From assembly GCF_014898055.3 (NCBI RefSeq), contig NW_023601543.1:7992440-8056439 (forward strand): a stretch of DNA of 64,000 nt, written 5' to 3'. Shown here in pieces: positions 32,081 to 42,779 of this stretch; position 1 is the first letter of the stretch; every line of letters begins with the position of its first letter. Source of the stretch: Talpa occidentalis (taxonomy: Eukaryota > Chordata > Mammalia > Eulipotyphla > Talpidae). A program made the position numbers and the translations under genes. The notes under the pieces are model-generated. The model was given only the letters and a program-made list of their open reading frames with translations. It searched no databases and was not told the DNA's origin.

Positions 32081-32487
32081 GGAGCCTGGTGGCTGTCAAC
32101 CAGCTGGGCCTCTCCCGGCCTTCTCCACAGCAACCAGGAGCTCCCACGTGGCTGCCATTTCAGAAATGAAAATAAGCCATTTTGTGGAAACTGAAAGGAT
32201 AGCTGTGTGTACATAACGCCAAGCCAATGAGCAGCAATAGAAAAGGCTTCGAGCCTCTTAGCTTCCTTGGAAGCACAATGCCCAATACTGTTGGCCTTGC
32301 TTTTTCAAAGAATCGACCAAATTAGCTGGCTCTTTTGACATCTTGGAGACATGACTGGTCAGTGCAAGTTGTCCTTTTCTTACGTTCAGAAACAAAGGTC
32401 TGTGAAGGTGGTTTGGTCCCATAAGGAACCATTTTGATTCAAGTTCTATTAAGGCCAAGGGACTGGAGCAGCTGGCTTTTGAATTGA

Positions 32488-32537
32488 TTATTAATAAAAG
32501 CTTACATTCATAGAACACTTTCTCGTGTCCAAAAGAC
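32488..32537 (+). mobile_element. MIR SINE 5' part, interrupted
   Basis: 'taataaaagcttacattc' followed by 'atagaacactttctcgtg' fits the MIR start. The rest of a MIR in the same orientation appears at 32,690 after an L2 segment. Confidence 0.45.
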
Positions 32538-32680
32538 TGACATTCATTCATTCATTCATTCATTCATTATCTAAACATTTATTGGTCCTCGGGCCCCAGG
32601 CAAGGCACTGTGTGTGGTGCTGTGGAGAAAAGAAGCGTCTGAGCCAAACAGGAATCCTGCTCGTTAAGCACAGGTGGACC
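32538..32680 (-). mobile_element. L2 LINE 3' end, antisense, with (CATT)n
   Basis: Seven or eight CATT units at 32,541-32,570, then 'ctaaacatttattggtcc' and 'ccccaggcaaggcactgtg', the reverse of the L2 3' terminus. Confidence 0.75.
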
Positions 32681-32689
32681 AATGACGTC

Positions 32690-32820
32690 CATTCCACAAC
32701 TGAAGAAACTCAGAACCGAAGCCGTGAAGCCATTTGCCCCATCACGCAGCATTTTAGTGACAAAGTCAGGCCCTCTGGCCCCTGCTCTGCTCTGGCCTAT
32801 GGCACCCCCCGCCCTGCCTA
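32690..32820 (+). mobile_element. MIR SINE 3' part, sense
   Basis: 'acaactgaagaaactcag', 'gccatttgccccatcacg' and 'gacaaagtcaggccctc' follow the MIR 3' half. Probably the same MIR as 32,488-32,537. Confidence 0.55.
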
Positions 32821-32994
32821 GGCATAGGTGTGTGTAAGGAGCCCTCCTGTGGAGGCAGGGCGTGTGGTGGAGCACAGTGTCTTCAAGCCCGAACCCTGGC
32901 TCAGTATAAAGCAGTCCCCCCTCTTTTGCTGAATGCCCACATATAAGGCAGATGAAAGTGCAGTTATTCTGGGTAAAGTGGAAATGGGACATAG

Positions 32995-33105
32995 ATGTGC
33001 TCGACCCAAACTCTTCCGCTGACGAGCTATGTGGCGTTGGAGGAATCAATCTCTGGAACTTACCTTCCCAGTGTGAAAAAGGAGGTAGTCAGACGCACCA
33101 ACATC
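32995..33105 (-). mobile_element. MIR SINE, antisense
   Basis: 'acccaaactcttccgctgac', 'gagctatgtggcgttgg', 'aggaatcaatctctgg' and 'agtgtgaaaaaggaggtag' are in reverse MIR order. Confidence 0.75.
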
Positions 33106-33117
33106 TGTCAGTGCTAG

Positions 33118-33260
33118 ATTTGGTGAGCGTCACCGCCCAGGGGGGATTCTTATTAAAACAGATTTGGGGCCCTTCCTCAGACTTTACGAATTACAGTTCT
33201 CAGGGGAGAGGCACTAGGAGTCTGTATTGTAATGATCTCCCCAGAAAATTGTGCTTCTCG
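33118..33260 (+). mobile_element. MER5A-like hAT DNA transposon fragment
   Basis: 'gggggattcttattaaaac', 'cagatttggggcccttcc' and 'ggagtctgtattgtaatg' then 'atctcccc' fit the MER5A-type non-autonomous element in order. Confidence 0.6.
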
Positions 33261-33377
33261 GCGAACATCGGAAGCCTTGCACAAGACAACCTTTCAGCGG
33301 CTGGGCTGGCCTAGGAGTGTCCAGAAAATACCACATATGTTCTGTGTTAGAATTCAAATGAGAAGGAGCCTGAAGAG

Positions 33378-33600
33378 GAAATTCATTCACTTATTCATTC
33401 ATGTGTTCCACAAATATTCGGAACCATTCTCTCTCTGCTGGTTTCTGTAATGGGCACCAAAAATGCAAATGTGACTCGTCTCCAGTCTTTATCCTTAAGA
33501 ATTTGAGTCTAAGGAGACTATGGTGTAGAGAGACTGGTGACATGTACGTAGTAGGTACTTTAACAGAAAGGAGACTGATATGGAAACACACAGGAGAGAA
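33378..33600 (-). mobile_element. L2 LINE 3' region, antisense
   Basis: 'attcattcacttattcattc', 'gtgttccacaaatattcgg', 'ccagtctttatccttaag' and 'aatttgagtctaaggag' correspond to the reversed L2 end. Confidence 0.65.
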
Positions 33601-33879
33601 GCTGCAGGGACGCATCAGTGTGGCCACACAAGCTAAATCACGCAGTGTGAAGAAGGTGAGTTGCTCACAGCGATAAGCCATAGCAAAGGGTGGAACTTTA
33701 TCCTTCCAGTCATGGAGGGCCATTGCAGGACTTCAGGAATGGTTTGACATTTGGAGAATGTCTATTGGGTGGACAATGGGCTGGAAGGTTCCAGAACAAA
33801 TACAGAAACCAGTAAAGAGAAAGGTGACAATGGATTACCTGAGAGACAGCTGGGACCTATTCCTTGTTCTCAGGATTGC

Positions 33880-34335
33880 TTTGGGTATTCAAGGTCTTTT
33901 ATGGTTCTATACAAATTTTAGAACTGCTTTTTCTATTTCTGTGGGAAAAAAACCAAACAAACACCACTGGAATCTTGATAGTGATTGCACTGAATGAATC
34001 AGCAGATGGCTTTGGGTAGTATGGACATTTTAGCAATATTCTTTCGTCTGATCCATGAACACAGGATATCTTCCCATTTATTTATATCTTCTTCAACTTC
34101 TTTTATGAATATCTTGTGATTTGTAGTGTATAAGTACTTCAATTCCTTGCTTGTGCTTATTCCTAAATATTTTATTCTGTTTGATGCTATTGTAAATGGG
34201 ATTGATTTATTTACTTTTCAGATAATTCTTTGTTATATCTACTTCTGATTTCAATCTGTTACAGTATGTGGCTGCCATTAATATATAAAGAAAATCTGAT
34301 CTCAAACAAATATATGTTTTTGGAAAGGGAGCAGC
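33880..34335 (-). mobile_element. L1 LINE ORF2 fragment, antisense
   Basis: 'ttcaaggtcttttatggttc', 'gatagtgattgcactgaatg', 'ccatgaacacaggatatc', 'ttcttcaacttcttttatg' and 'gctattgtaaatgggattg' are reverse-strand L1 ORF2 landmarks. Frames are broken. Confidence 0.85.
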
Positions 34336-35384
34336 ATTTTAATAACCTTTGGAGATGATTGTGGATATTGTTCTTTGATATTCAACCAAAAATCAGCATA
34401 AGATAGTTTCTTTAAGTTTATAAGCAATGTGGAGTTTGAAACCATATCAATGAACTTTACATAATGTTTTCCCAAAGTCTATTGATCTATCTATATTTTG
34501 CATTGATATTTGACTCATGCATGTTATATCATACACTGGTCATTTTAAAAATACTGATTTGTGAGTTGTGAAGATCTTCCAAATGTTTACACTTTTAATT
34601 AAACAAAATTTTAACAATTCTGCATTTGTTAATGTCATCACCATCAGAAAACTTTTTGACTTCTGAGAAACTGTCATGCTCACAACAGTGGATAACATTT
34701 TCTAAAATTCTAATTTTTCCTTGAAAATTCAAATTCCATAATTAACAACTAATACTGTCATTTTTTTCCCCTTGAAGTGGCAGGCTTATTTGGTTTCATT
34801 TTTGAGAAAATGTCTGCAGAAACTCAAGTCTGAATAACTCATTTCTTTTTTTATCAGTTGTCCACCTAAATTGAAAAATGGTCTTCCATGAAAAATAGTG
34901 GTTAGTTTAGCATGCAATTCAAACACCCACACAAGTGCTTTTCCTCATCAGCTATCTCACATCAGTGTGCAGCAATAGTGGATTATGGAGAAATCCAGTA
35001 CGCCAGTAGTGGATTATGGAGTAATCCAGTAATCCATAAGCAGCAGTACTTACAGCTACAAGTACTTTAGGATTGAGATTTAATAAAATTAATATTTTCT
35101 CTCTACTTCATTGAGAACATTTTAAAGTGAAACTGACTTTATTTTCCTGTGAGTGCTTGGTGGTGAAGAGTACTGCCAACACAAAGCCAGAAGCTTCATC
35201 CTCTATTGCTTCTGTACCATCAGTGCAAATAATGGCAACATGGTGAAAAAGGCAAATAATGTCTTAGTCTTATAAAAATAATTTTTGCTTCACAAATCCC
35301 CTTAAAGGTTATTGGGGAGTCCCAGAATCTGTGAGCCATATTGGAAGAAACATTAGGCAAGAACACCCTGCATCCAAAGGTTTA
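34336..35384. other. AT-rich sequence of unknown origin
   Basis: No named repeat. The stretch 34,600-35,300 resembles degraded transposon coding sequence in tone, but I cannot identify it. It holds the duplication at 34,976-35,034. Confidence 0.3.
34976..35034 (+). repeat. Imperfect tandem duplication of about 30 bp
   Basis: 'agtggattatggagaaatcc' is followed by 'agtggattatggagtaatcc', with similar flanks ('agtacgcc' versus 'agtaatcc'). Confidence 0.85.
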
Positions 35385-35480
35385 TTTCATTCACTCACTC
35401 ACTGAAAAACATTTATTAAGTACCTGCCATGCCCCAGGCACCCCCACAGCTTAGCTATGTTCTTGATGATTACAATCTGC
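35385..35480 (-). mobile_element. L2 LINE 3' end, antisense
   Basis: 'tttcattcactcactcactg', 'aaaacatttattaagtacc' and 'tgccatgccccaggcacc' fit the reversed L2 end. Confidence 0.75.
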
Positions 35481-37765
35481 TATGCATGTCAAGTCAAAGA
35501 ATTAGAACTAAAAGGGAACTCTTCCTCCAAGCTAGAAAGGGAGGACCACTTAGGGGACTGCATGGGTGGTAATTCCCAGTGTAACCTTCGCTGTCCAAAC
35601 TCAATATAGTCTCATACATATTTCACAGAGTCAAAGTTATGATGCCCTTCACCCAGGTAGATTGTACAAGCATTAGTAAGTCAGCCTACAAGAGCATCCC
35701 CCTGCACCCGTGGAGCCATCCAAAATATTATAGACTTGATGACTTCTAGGAATGTGAGTGGAGTTAGCCACAAGCCTAACATTCCATTATACCTTGCTTT
35801 ATTTGATAAAGTCTATACACCTTGCATATATTTTAGATATTATATGTAAATGTATATATGTGCTATATTTGTATTATATAGACTGTATGTGAACAGTCTT
35901 TATACTTTGAAGCATCGAAAAGGGAAATATTTGTATAGCAATTACAGATGGCAGTCACCACATGGTATTAACATTTTTTGAAAAAAATGCATATTAAGTA
36001 CTCTACAAATGCGTATGTTTAGGCAGAAATCTAAGGACAAAACAGTTCAGTCTCACTCTTCTGAGGCAGCCTCAGGGCTATTATGATGGGTGGCTGCAAT
36101 TAAGGCTGCATCAGAAAATAAAAGGCTGGAGATAGATTTTTCAATTGGTATGGTACAAGGCCAATAACCTATCAGAGTAGAAGCTGAAACCAGTCTTCAT
36201 TATAAGAAACACACTCTGAATTCCAGAGCCTTCTTCTAAAATCTTGATGACAGGTCTTCTATGCTCACTTCCGTTCTAAAATTTTATAACATGGAATTTT
36301 CTTCTTCCATCCTCCTGGCCTCTCCCTCCATCCAGTTTCACAAAGGCCATCCAAAGAATTAATATTACATTTATAGTAAGTTATATTAGGTTCAACAAAA
36401 GGTTATTTTTTCCTATTGGTGCATAAGTGACGTGCATCTTGCACACTATTAATATTCTCATAATTAATACCTAATATTTCATTAAATTAAGGGGGAAACA
36501 TTTAAGTATAAATCCAGGAAATTCTATTCTCTGGGGGCAATGTTCCATGGTCCGTTTGTTCCAGTGCGGGATAAATGCCACAAGTTGCAAGGTATCATCA
36601 AAAGTTTATTTACATTCATTGTCTGCTTGTTTCCCACACAAATATATTCTGTGTTTAAAATGTATAAAGCCAAGCCAGGCCTTCTCACGCTGTTTGCAGT
36701 AAAATATGGCTTACCACGTCTCTCTGAGGAACCACTGACAAATAGGCTCTTGTTGTCCAACTTTCACTCTGCTGAGGGTAATGATTCAGTGGTTCAGAAG
36801 GTTAATTCCTGGAGATAGTGTTGTCTTTGGCTTGAACAGATGTTGGTAGTGCTTTAATGTGGTTATCAAACTAGGCTGCCCTTCATTCTTTGCTCTCGGG
36901 AGCCCGGGGCATTGTTCCACAAGGCATTCCAGCCCCCCTCTATGGAGATCCAGCAGAGCTGAACATACCACAGCATTACTCTTGCCAGCACAGGCTCCTC
37001 TGGGGTCACTGTGGATATTGACAACATACAGCACAGAAACTGATAATGACAGACTTGATCTTTAAAAGATCTGTAAATATTTGTAAGTGCATAAAGATTT
37101 AGAATGGCTTTTGATGCTCAGATTCAATGCTCTCTAAAACTACTCACTCATTACAAGTTCAAATCCCTCAATAGCTCTGTGGACTGGCCTTGGTTAACTA
37201 TGTGCGCGAAAACTTTTTGACCACATCAATCTCCAGAATGTCTGGAATAATTGCTTGTATATTCAGGATGGTCACACCCACCAAATGGAATCAATAATGG
37301 GCCAGAGTCCAAACACCCAGCAAGTTCAACATGGTGGCACACCCATGTAACAACAAAATCATTGGCACCCACTTATTAGGGAATAGAATCCCTAGCCTCG
37401 GACAGATTATTTCCACCAAAGCCCAGCTTCCTATTTGGCTGGCAAATGACTGTCAACACAGGGCTACTGAAACAGCAGCACCCGAACAGCACAGCGCTCT
37501 TTCAAAATCAAACTCTGCCTGTTGGCAAGTTGTTATGTGTCCAGACACTGCACAGAAAGAAGTACAAGAATGCCCTGCTTTTATGCAACTTAGTCATGTT
37601 GGGGAGCCCAGAGTCATGTGCATGGAACAATTCGAGAAGTCAGTACAGAAGAAAGATGACTTCGTGCCAACTGGATGGTATGGTTCTGGCCAACAAATGC
37701 CTCAGGGTGCTGGGAAGCAGAGAAAATGATGATGATACTGATTGATATTGCTGTTCAGTACAACT
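35481..37765. other. Unique sequence, no supported gene
   Basis: No named repeat in about 2.3 kb. Two overlapping + strand frames at 37,331-37,729 (132 codons) and 37,446-37,745 (99 codons) are of chance-compatible length and have no domain I recognise. Frames at 36,524-37,065 overlap each other on opposite strands. Confidence 0.4.
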
Positions 37766-37769
37766 TTAT

Positions 37770-37837
37770 CGAGGTCTTACTCCGAGCCAGCCTGAGTTAG
37801 GCACTGAGGAAACAAAAGTGAGTAAGAATAAGAGAGA
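37770..37837 (-). mobile_element. L2 LINE, antisense, first part
   Basis: 'cgaggtcttactccgagcc', 'gttaggcactgaggaaac' then 'aaaagtgagtaag' fit reversed L2. It is split by the SINE at 37,838 and continues at 38,162. Confidence 0.65.
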
Positions 37838-38147
37838 AGGGCCTCCCCGGTGGCGCAGCGGTTGAGTGCTGGGTTGCGAAGCTGCCCGCAGCCTCTGAGG
37901 CACCGGTTCAATCCCCAGCTGCTCCCCGGCCACTGGAGGAGGGTCCCCCATGGCACGCAGACCTCTCCTGCCGCCCGCTGCTCCCCTCAGCAGTGTATTT
38001 TGTCGGTCTGCCTGTTCTGTTCCCTGTTCTGGCTCTGGTGAATTCTCTCCCCCTCCCGCGCTTCTGACTGTACCCAGTGCTTGTATAAACAAAAAACAAA
38101 CAAAAAAACAAACAAATAAATAAATCATGCCTCTATTAAAAAAAAAA
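37838..38147 (+). mobile_element. tRNA-derived SINE, full length (copy 6)
   Basis: Complete copy with an unusual tail of AAAC and AAAT units followed by 'catgcctctatt' and a poly-A. It has a 14-bp target-site duplication, aagaataagagaga, at 37824-37837 and 38148-38161, and inserted into an antisense L2. Confidence 0.93.
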
Positions 38148-38161
38148 AAGAATAAGAGAGA

Positions 38162-38340
38162 GTCCTGTCTTCAAAGAGCTCACAGTCCAGGAAGGGAGAC
38201 AGACCTGTAAACAGACCACTTGAACATGACAGATAGAGATGTCTGTACAAAATTCTGGGGGAGCCCAACGTGGGGAGGGCTAACCTGAGGGGGAAGTCAG
38301 AACAGCGCACAGAGGGTAAGGCATCAAAGCAGGAGTAAGG
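38162..38340 (-). mobile_element. L2 LINE, antisense, second part
   Basis: 'cttcaaagagctcacagtcc', 'agggagacagacctgtaaac' and 'tctgtacaaaattctggg' continue the L2 interrupted at 37,838. Confidence 0.7.
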
Positions 38341-38344
38341 TAAG

Positions 38345-38400
38345 GTGCAATCCCAAAGCCAAAACTTGAACTCATATCTGTCCAACCTCAGAGCCCTTGC
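38345..38400 (+). mobile_element. Possible MIR 3' fragment
   Basis: 'aacttgaactcatatctgtc' followed by 'caacctcagagccc' matches the MIR 3' end. Confidence 0.45.
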
Positions 38401-38714
38401 TGGGCCCCCAGGACTAACATTTTTCATGACGTTGTTCAAGGACTCCTGTCCCTGTGTTTGTCCAATTGCAAAATCCCCAAGAGACTATATTGCCCAAACA
38501 AAGACAAGCTCTGTTTTATTCAGCACGTAGGAATTCTGGATTCCCTCCCTTGTGCCTGCTGGACACTGGGCTCACTAGACCTGTGGTCAGCGCAGCCACA
38601 CTCCACTTCTGGCCTGCCACCCCCTCTACAACAGAGGTAGGGAAGGCCGCTCAGTCCTCTGTGGTTGAGTCTTCTTCTTGTGCCTTTGTTGTTTCCTTGC
38701 CATGATGTAGGAAA

Positions 38715-38800
38715 GCCATTTCAGAAGAGGAAACTGAGCCTGGAGAGCTTACGCCCCTTATCCAGCTCAGAATTGGCCAAGCAGAGACTGCTATGTCACA
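38715..38800 (+). mobile_element. MIR SINE fragment, sense
   Basis: 'catttcagaagaggaaactg' followed by 'agcctggagagctta' matches the central MIR. Confidence 0.5.
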
Positions 38801-38846
38801 CCCACCTACTTAGGACACCCACCTACTTAGGACACCCACCTACTTG
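38798..38846 (+). repeat. 17-bp tandem repeat, three copies
   Basis: 'cacccacctacttagga' recurs three times in a row, the last copy diverging to 'cttggaactta'. Confidence 0.9.
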
Positions 38847-38871
38847 GAACTTAGGACAAAAACAGAAGCTC

Positions 38872-39148
38872 GGGGCCTCCCTGGTGGCGCAAGGGGTTAA
38901 GATGCAACGTATGAAGCTCTCCGCAGCCTCTGCAGCATGGGTTCAATCCCTGGCCAGGGAGCTACCCACATAGCGCAGCAGACCTCTCCTATCTCGCCTG
39001 CTGCTCCCCTCAGCAGTGTATTTCAGTCAGTTTTTCTGTTCTGTTCCCCCACTCTGTCTCTGGTGAATCCTCTAACCCCCCACACCTCTGGCCTGTACCC
39101 CAGTTCTTGTATGCATAAATAAATAAATCTTAAAAAAAAAACAAAACC
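38872..39148 (+). mobile_element. tRNA-derived SINE, full length (copy 7)
   Basis: Head 'gcaaggggttaagatgcaac' and 3' motif 'ggcctgtaccccagttcttg' define a different subfamily from copies 1-3. It has a 9-bp duplication, cagaagctc, at 38863-38871 and 39149-39157. Confidence 0.92.
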
Positions 39149-39157
39149 CAGAAGCTC

Positions 39158-39758
39158 AGCCCTCGCTTTACACAAACATAAAACCAAATTTGTTTCTTCT
39201 TTGCTGACTTGTGCGAAGCAAAAGGGGTTGGAAGAGATTTGCAATGTGCTACCTGATGTCTGAACCACCTCTGCAGGGAATGAAATATCCAGCTCTGGGA
39301 TTTGGTTTCTATGAAATCAAACACCTGCTGCAATTGTTTAGGTTCTCTTTTTTATTCATGTAGAATCAGCTATATGATGGCTGTTGACACTGTTTAGATT
39401 GACCCCTGGTTCTTGTGGTTCTGTGCCCATGACAGAAAAAAAGAACATCAAGGAAAAGAGATTTTGAGAAAAGGTGTTTTATGATTTCAGTGAAGTTAAC
39501 CATCCCCCAGTTCCTGAGAAGGGACAGAGAAGGCTAAGGGAAAGCCTTAGCTTTCCATTGCACAACTGTAAGGGGTACCAGATCCACTGTATTGTACCCT
39601 AGGGTGCTCATCATGTACAACACATGAGAATGGTGCCCCCTGGAGTTGTACCACACAATAGCCTTTGGTAAGTTTCAAAAAGCCTGGCTCCCGGTCAAGA
39701 TCATATCCATAATTTGTGGCACCTGCAGCTTATCCAATTGAGATTGGCTTTCTTATAA
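39158..39758. other. Sequence of unknown origin
   Basis: No gene seen. 39,550-39,680 repeats 'taccagatccac', 'gtaccctagggtgctcatc' and 'gttgtaccacacaatag', which may be part of an interspersed repeat I cannot name. Confidence 0.35.
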
Positions 39759-39759
39759 G

Positions 39760-40270
39760 GGATAAAACAATTATAAGCAAAAAATAATAGGCAGATATTC
39801 ACCAAAAGATGAACTATAATATTTCTAACAGGTATTCCTGGTAGCTCAAACTAGAATTTATTTCAAATGGATCAATGCAGTATTGAACAATCTCAAACTG
39901 GAATACTATACAGCAATAAAAAAGAACAACTGCTGATACCTCACAACCTTTGAGTAAAAGAAGCCAGGCAAAGGCAAATACAGTAAAATGAGGCATGCCT
40001 GCACACTAGAAGTGATTTCCTTTGGAACCATGGGAAAAGCAACTCTGTGTGATAACAAACCAGATTACAAACCAGGCTAGTGGCTATCTTTGGGGTATAA
40101 TAACTGGGGACAGCAACTGAGGGATTTCTGGGGTGTTATTTTATGATTTTTTTTTATCTGAGTGCTGGTTACCCAGATGTATTTGTTTGTAAAAGTGATT
40201 TGAGCAGTACCCTTACGACCTGTATACGGTTTTCCCATTTATTTCGATGTTTATTATAAAATAGGTAGAG
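39760..40270 (+). mobile_element. L1 LINE 3' end, sense, old
   Basis: 'ggaatactatacagcaataa' followed by 'aaaagaacaactgctgatac', 'gctagtggctatctttggg', 'gagtgctggttacccagatg' and 'ttattataaaataggtag' fit the L1ME/L1MB-type 3' end. Confidence 0.75.
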
Positions 40271-40722
40271 AGCCTGACACTTGTTCCAATTCAGCACAGC
40301 CCTGGGACAATGAGTAAGATAGGGACAGCCATCCCCTTCAATGTCTGGCCCCCAAATCAGTGCCAGAAACAGACTCCAGTGGGAGGGGGAGTTTGGGGGG
40401 GACCACTGGCTGGCCTTTGGGAGAGGGTTTTGGGGAATCCAGGCTGTCATAGGTGCACTCTTACCTAAGACCTCCAGCTGAAGCATCTTATTTAGGCCTC
40501 CCCTCCATTCTGAGCATTCTGAGTTTTCAGAGCCTTGTCTTCTTTCCTTATCCCAGCCCCCAAAGCACGCGCCTTATCTGTTCTGTGGTCTGCCCCCTCA
40601 GGCCTCTGCTTTTCTGTTCCCAGGGTTCTCTGAAGACAAGGGCCTACGTACCAATGGGAGCTAATGGTGGGAATTCAGACATTCGACTGGTTGCAGGAGT
40701 TTTTGAGACTAAACACGAACAC
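40271..40722. other. Unique sequence
   Basis: No gene or repeat recognised. G-run near 40,395-40,401. Confidence 0.4.
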
Positions 40723-40724
40723 CG

Positions 40725-40985
40725 ACAACAGCTAACACTCACAGCTAACGATATGGCACCCATTGTTCCACGTGGCTTGTAAGCATTAGCTCAATTCACA
40801 CTCGCAACAACACTTTAGAGGTGGTTACTATTATTACTATCACCATTTTCCAAATGAGGAAAATGAGAGATCAGAGAGAGAAAATGATTTACCCAAGATA
40901 ACACAGCCAGTGAGTGAGAGCTGGGACTTGAACTAGGTCCTTTTGGACTCAGAAGTCTGTACCCACAGCCATTATGTTTTCCTAC
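40725..40985 (+). mobile_element. MIR SINE, sense, nearly full length
   Basis: 'aacagctaacactcacagc', 'ttgtaagcattagctcaatt', 'ggttactattattactatc', 'cattttccaaatgagg', 'acccaagataacacagccag' and 'gggacttgaactaggtcc' in order. Confidence 0.92.
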
Positions 40986-41120
40986 CATCAGCACTAAAGG
41001 CCCTACTTCTCCAACCCCATTTCTCGCAGCATTTCTGCAAGCCCAGCAGTCTCTCATCGCAGCCCCAGTTACTTCCACCTCCTGCACACTCAGTGAAATA
41101 AGACCCGAGTGACTGCCACA

Positions 41121-41380
41121 TAGGCACACCTCACAGATATTGTGGGTTCGATTCCCGACCACCAAAAAAGCAAATGTCGTAATAAAACGAGACACACGAA
41201 TTTTTTCGTTTCCCAGTGCATATAAAAGTTATGTACCTACCTTAATTATAAATACTTTATTGCTAAAAAAGGTTCGCCACCATCTGAGCTGCTGGAAAGA
41301 TGGCACCAATAGGCTTGCTGGACACAGAACTGCCACAGGCTTCCATGTGTAAGAAGCACAGCATCCACCGAGTGCAGGCC
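41121..41380. mobile_element. Tigger-like (pogo/Tc1-mariner class) DNA transposon, internally deleted
   Basis: Left end 'aggcacacctcacagatat' followed by 'tgtgggttcgattcccgacc'. Inside are 'tttcccagtgcatataaaag' and 'taaatactttattgctaa', and towards the right end 'agatggcaccaataggcttg'. These are landmarks of the Tigger1-type element with most of the transposase region missing. Confidence 0.75.
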
Positions 41381-41489
41381 TGTGCACTGGGAAGTCCCCC
41401 AGCCCATCAGTTTGGTAAACCCAGGCAGGAACAAATCAGAATCTAAAAGTTTCCAAATAATACCAAAGCATCTATAAGTGTTCTGATGC

Positions 41490-42185
41490 TACCAGGGCCT
41501 GTGTGCCTGTGAGTACATACATGCATGTGTGTACTCATATGCGGACATGGACATGTATGTGCACGCAAGTGTGGTCCAGTGTGTTGCATTTGGTTGTCAA
41601 TGTTTTAGTGCCTGTGTTGGTAAGAGTAGTTACATTTCTGTTCTGGAGAATGTGTAGATATAACTACGGTATGTATATTGGTGTTTGGGTGCACACGTGA
41701 ACATTCTGTGATTATATATACATGTAGCTTTGTGTATTGTGCACCAATAGCCATGCTAATAGATGACTACATGCATCTAGACATTAGTGTGCTACGAAGT
41801 GTGTGTAAGCACATTCTCTGCACATCTCTGTATGTGAGACAGGGTTTGTATGTCCATATTTGTTAGTGTGTGTCTCTGTGGTGGTGTGTCTATGCACATA
41901 TATAAACCCTTGTATGCATTTATGTGTTTCCATGTATGTATATGTCTATGCACATGTGGCTTAAATTCATGGGATCCTGCATACATCTAAACGTGTGTGT
42001 GTTCGGGTGTGTAACTGTGTTTATGTGTGCTTGTGTAGATATTTGGTTGCTTGTTGTATCAGTCCACACGAATCTGTCGTCCACGTCTATGAGTGTGCAT
42101 GTCTATGCACACATCTGTGCATTTGTGTGTCTATATCACTACATTGATCTTTGTATATGTCTGTATGTACACATAAAAACACCAA
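41490..42185 (+). repeat. Degenerate TG/CA-rich block
   Basis: About 700 bp dominated by alternating purine-pyrimidine words such as 'catgtgtgtact', 'tgtatgtgcacgc', 'gtgtgtgtgttc' and 'tatgcacacatctg'. There is no clean repeat unit. It looks like a decayed (TG)n/(TATG)n array with Z-DNA potential. The 131-codon frame at 41,924-42,319 is a by-product. Confidence 0.7.
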
Positions 42186-42310
42186 ACTGCATAAAAATAC
42201 ATACAGATGATCTTCCGAATATCCTGGTCGCTCAGTTCCTTGAACTCCACGCTGCCAACAACTGCATCCTTGACCCCATCTCAGGAACTCACTCCCACAG
42301 TCATACTTTT

Positions 42311-42735
42311 ATGTGTTAGTTATCTGTTGCTGTGCAACAAACCACTTCAAAATGTAGAGAATTTAAAAAACTATGATTTATTATTTCTTATTATATTCTG
42401 AAGGTTGGCCGGCCAGTTCTTCTGCTGGCTTCACTTGGGCTCACTCATGGCTCCATGGCTCTGATGGTGGGCTGGCTGAGGGCTGGGCCCAGCTGGGCCA
42501 GCTAGGCCTCTCTCTATGTGATCTTTCATCCTTAAAGTTGCTTAAAAAAAAAAAAAGAATAACGTTGTCATGGCAGCATACCAAGAAAGCAAAGCGGAAA
42601 CTGCCAGACTCTTGAGGCTGAAGCTCACACATCACTTCCTCCTCTTTCTCTTGGCCACAGCAAGTCACAGGCTCAGCCCAGGCTCAAGGGGCAGGGAGAT
42701 AGACTCCACACTTGACAGAAACAGAAGCAAAGGAT
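42311..42735 (+). mobile_element. Mammalian interspersed repeat, family unresolved
   Basis: Starts 'agttatctgttgctgtgc' then 'aacaaaccacttcaaaatg', with 'ccagttcttctgctggc' and 'ttcacttgggctcactcatg', later 'gcaaagcggaaactgcc' and 'agcaagtcacaggctcagcc'. I have seen this order as a common mammalian repeat but cannot place it as DNA transposon or LTR. Confidence 0.6.
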
Positions 42736-42779
42736 TTGTAACACTATAAATCAACTACTTAGGTCGAGCTATAACCAAT

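Noticed and set aside
32579..33049. 156-codon antisense frame
   Set aside because: It runs through L2 and MIR fragments in several orientations and has no protein features.
38798..38846. CRISPR-like direct repeats
   Set aside because: Three contiguous 17-bp units without spacers. A simple tandem repeat in mammalian DNA.
41924..42319. 131-codon Cys/Val/Met-rich frame
   Set aside because: Product of the TG-rich block. The composition reflects dinucleotide bias.
42311..42735. Naming this repeat as a particular LTR or DNA transposon family
   Set aside because: I recognise the sequence order as a widespread mammalian repeat but cannot place the family with confidence, and no viral coding sequence is present.
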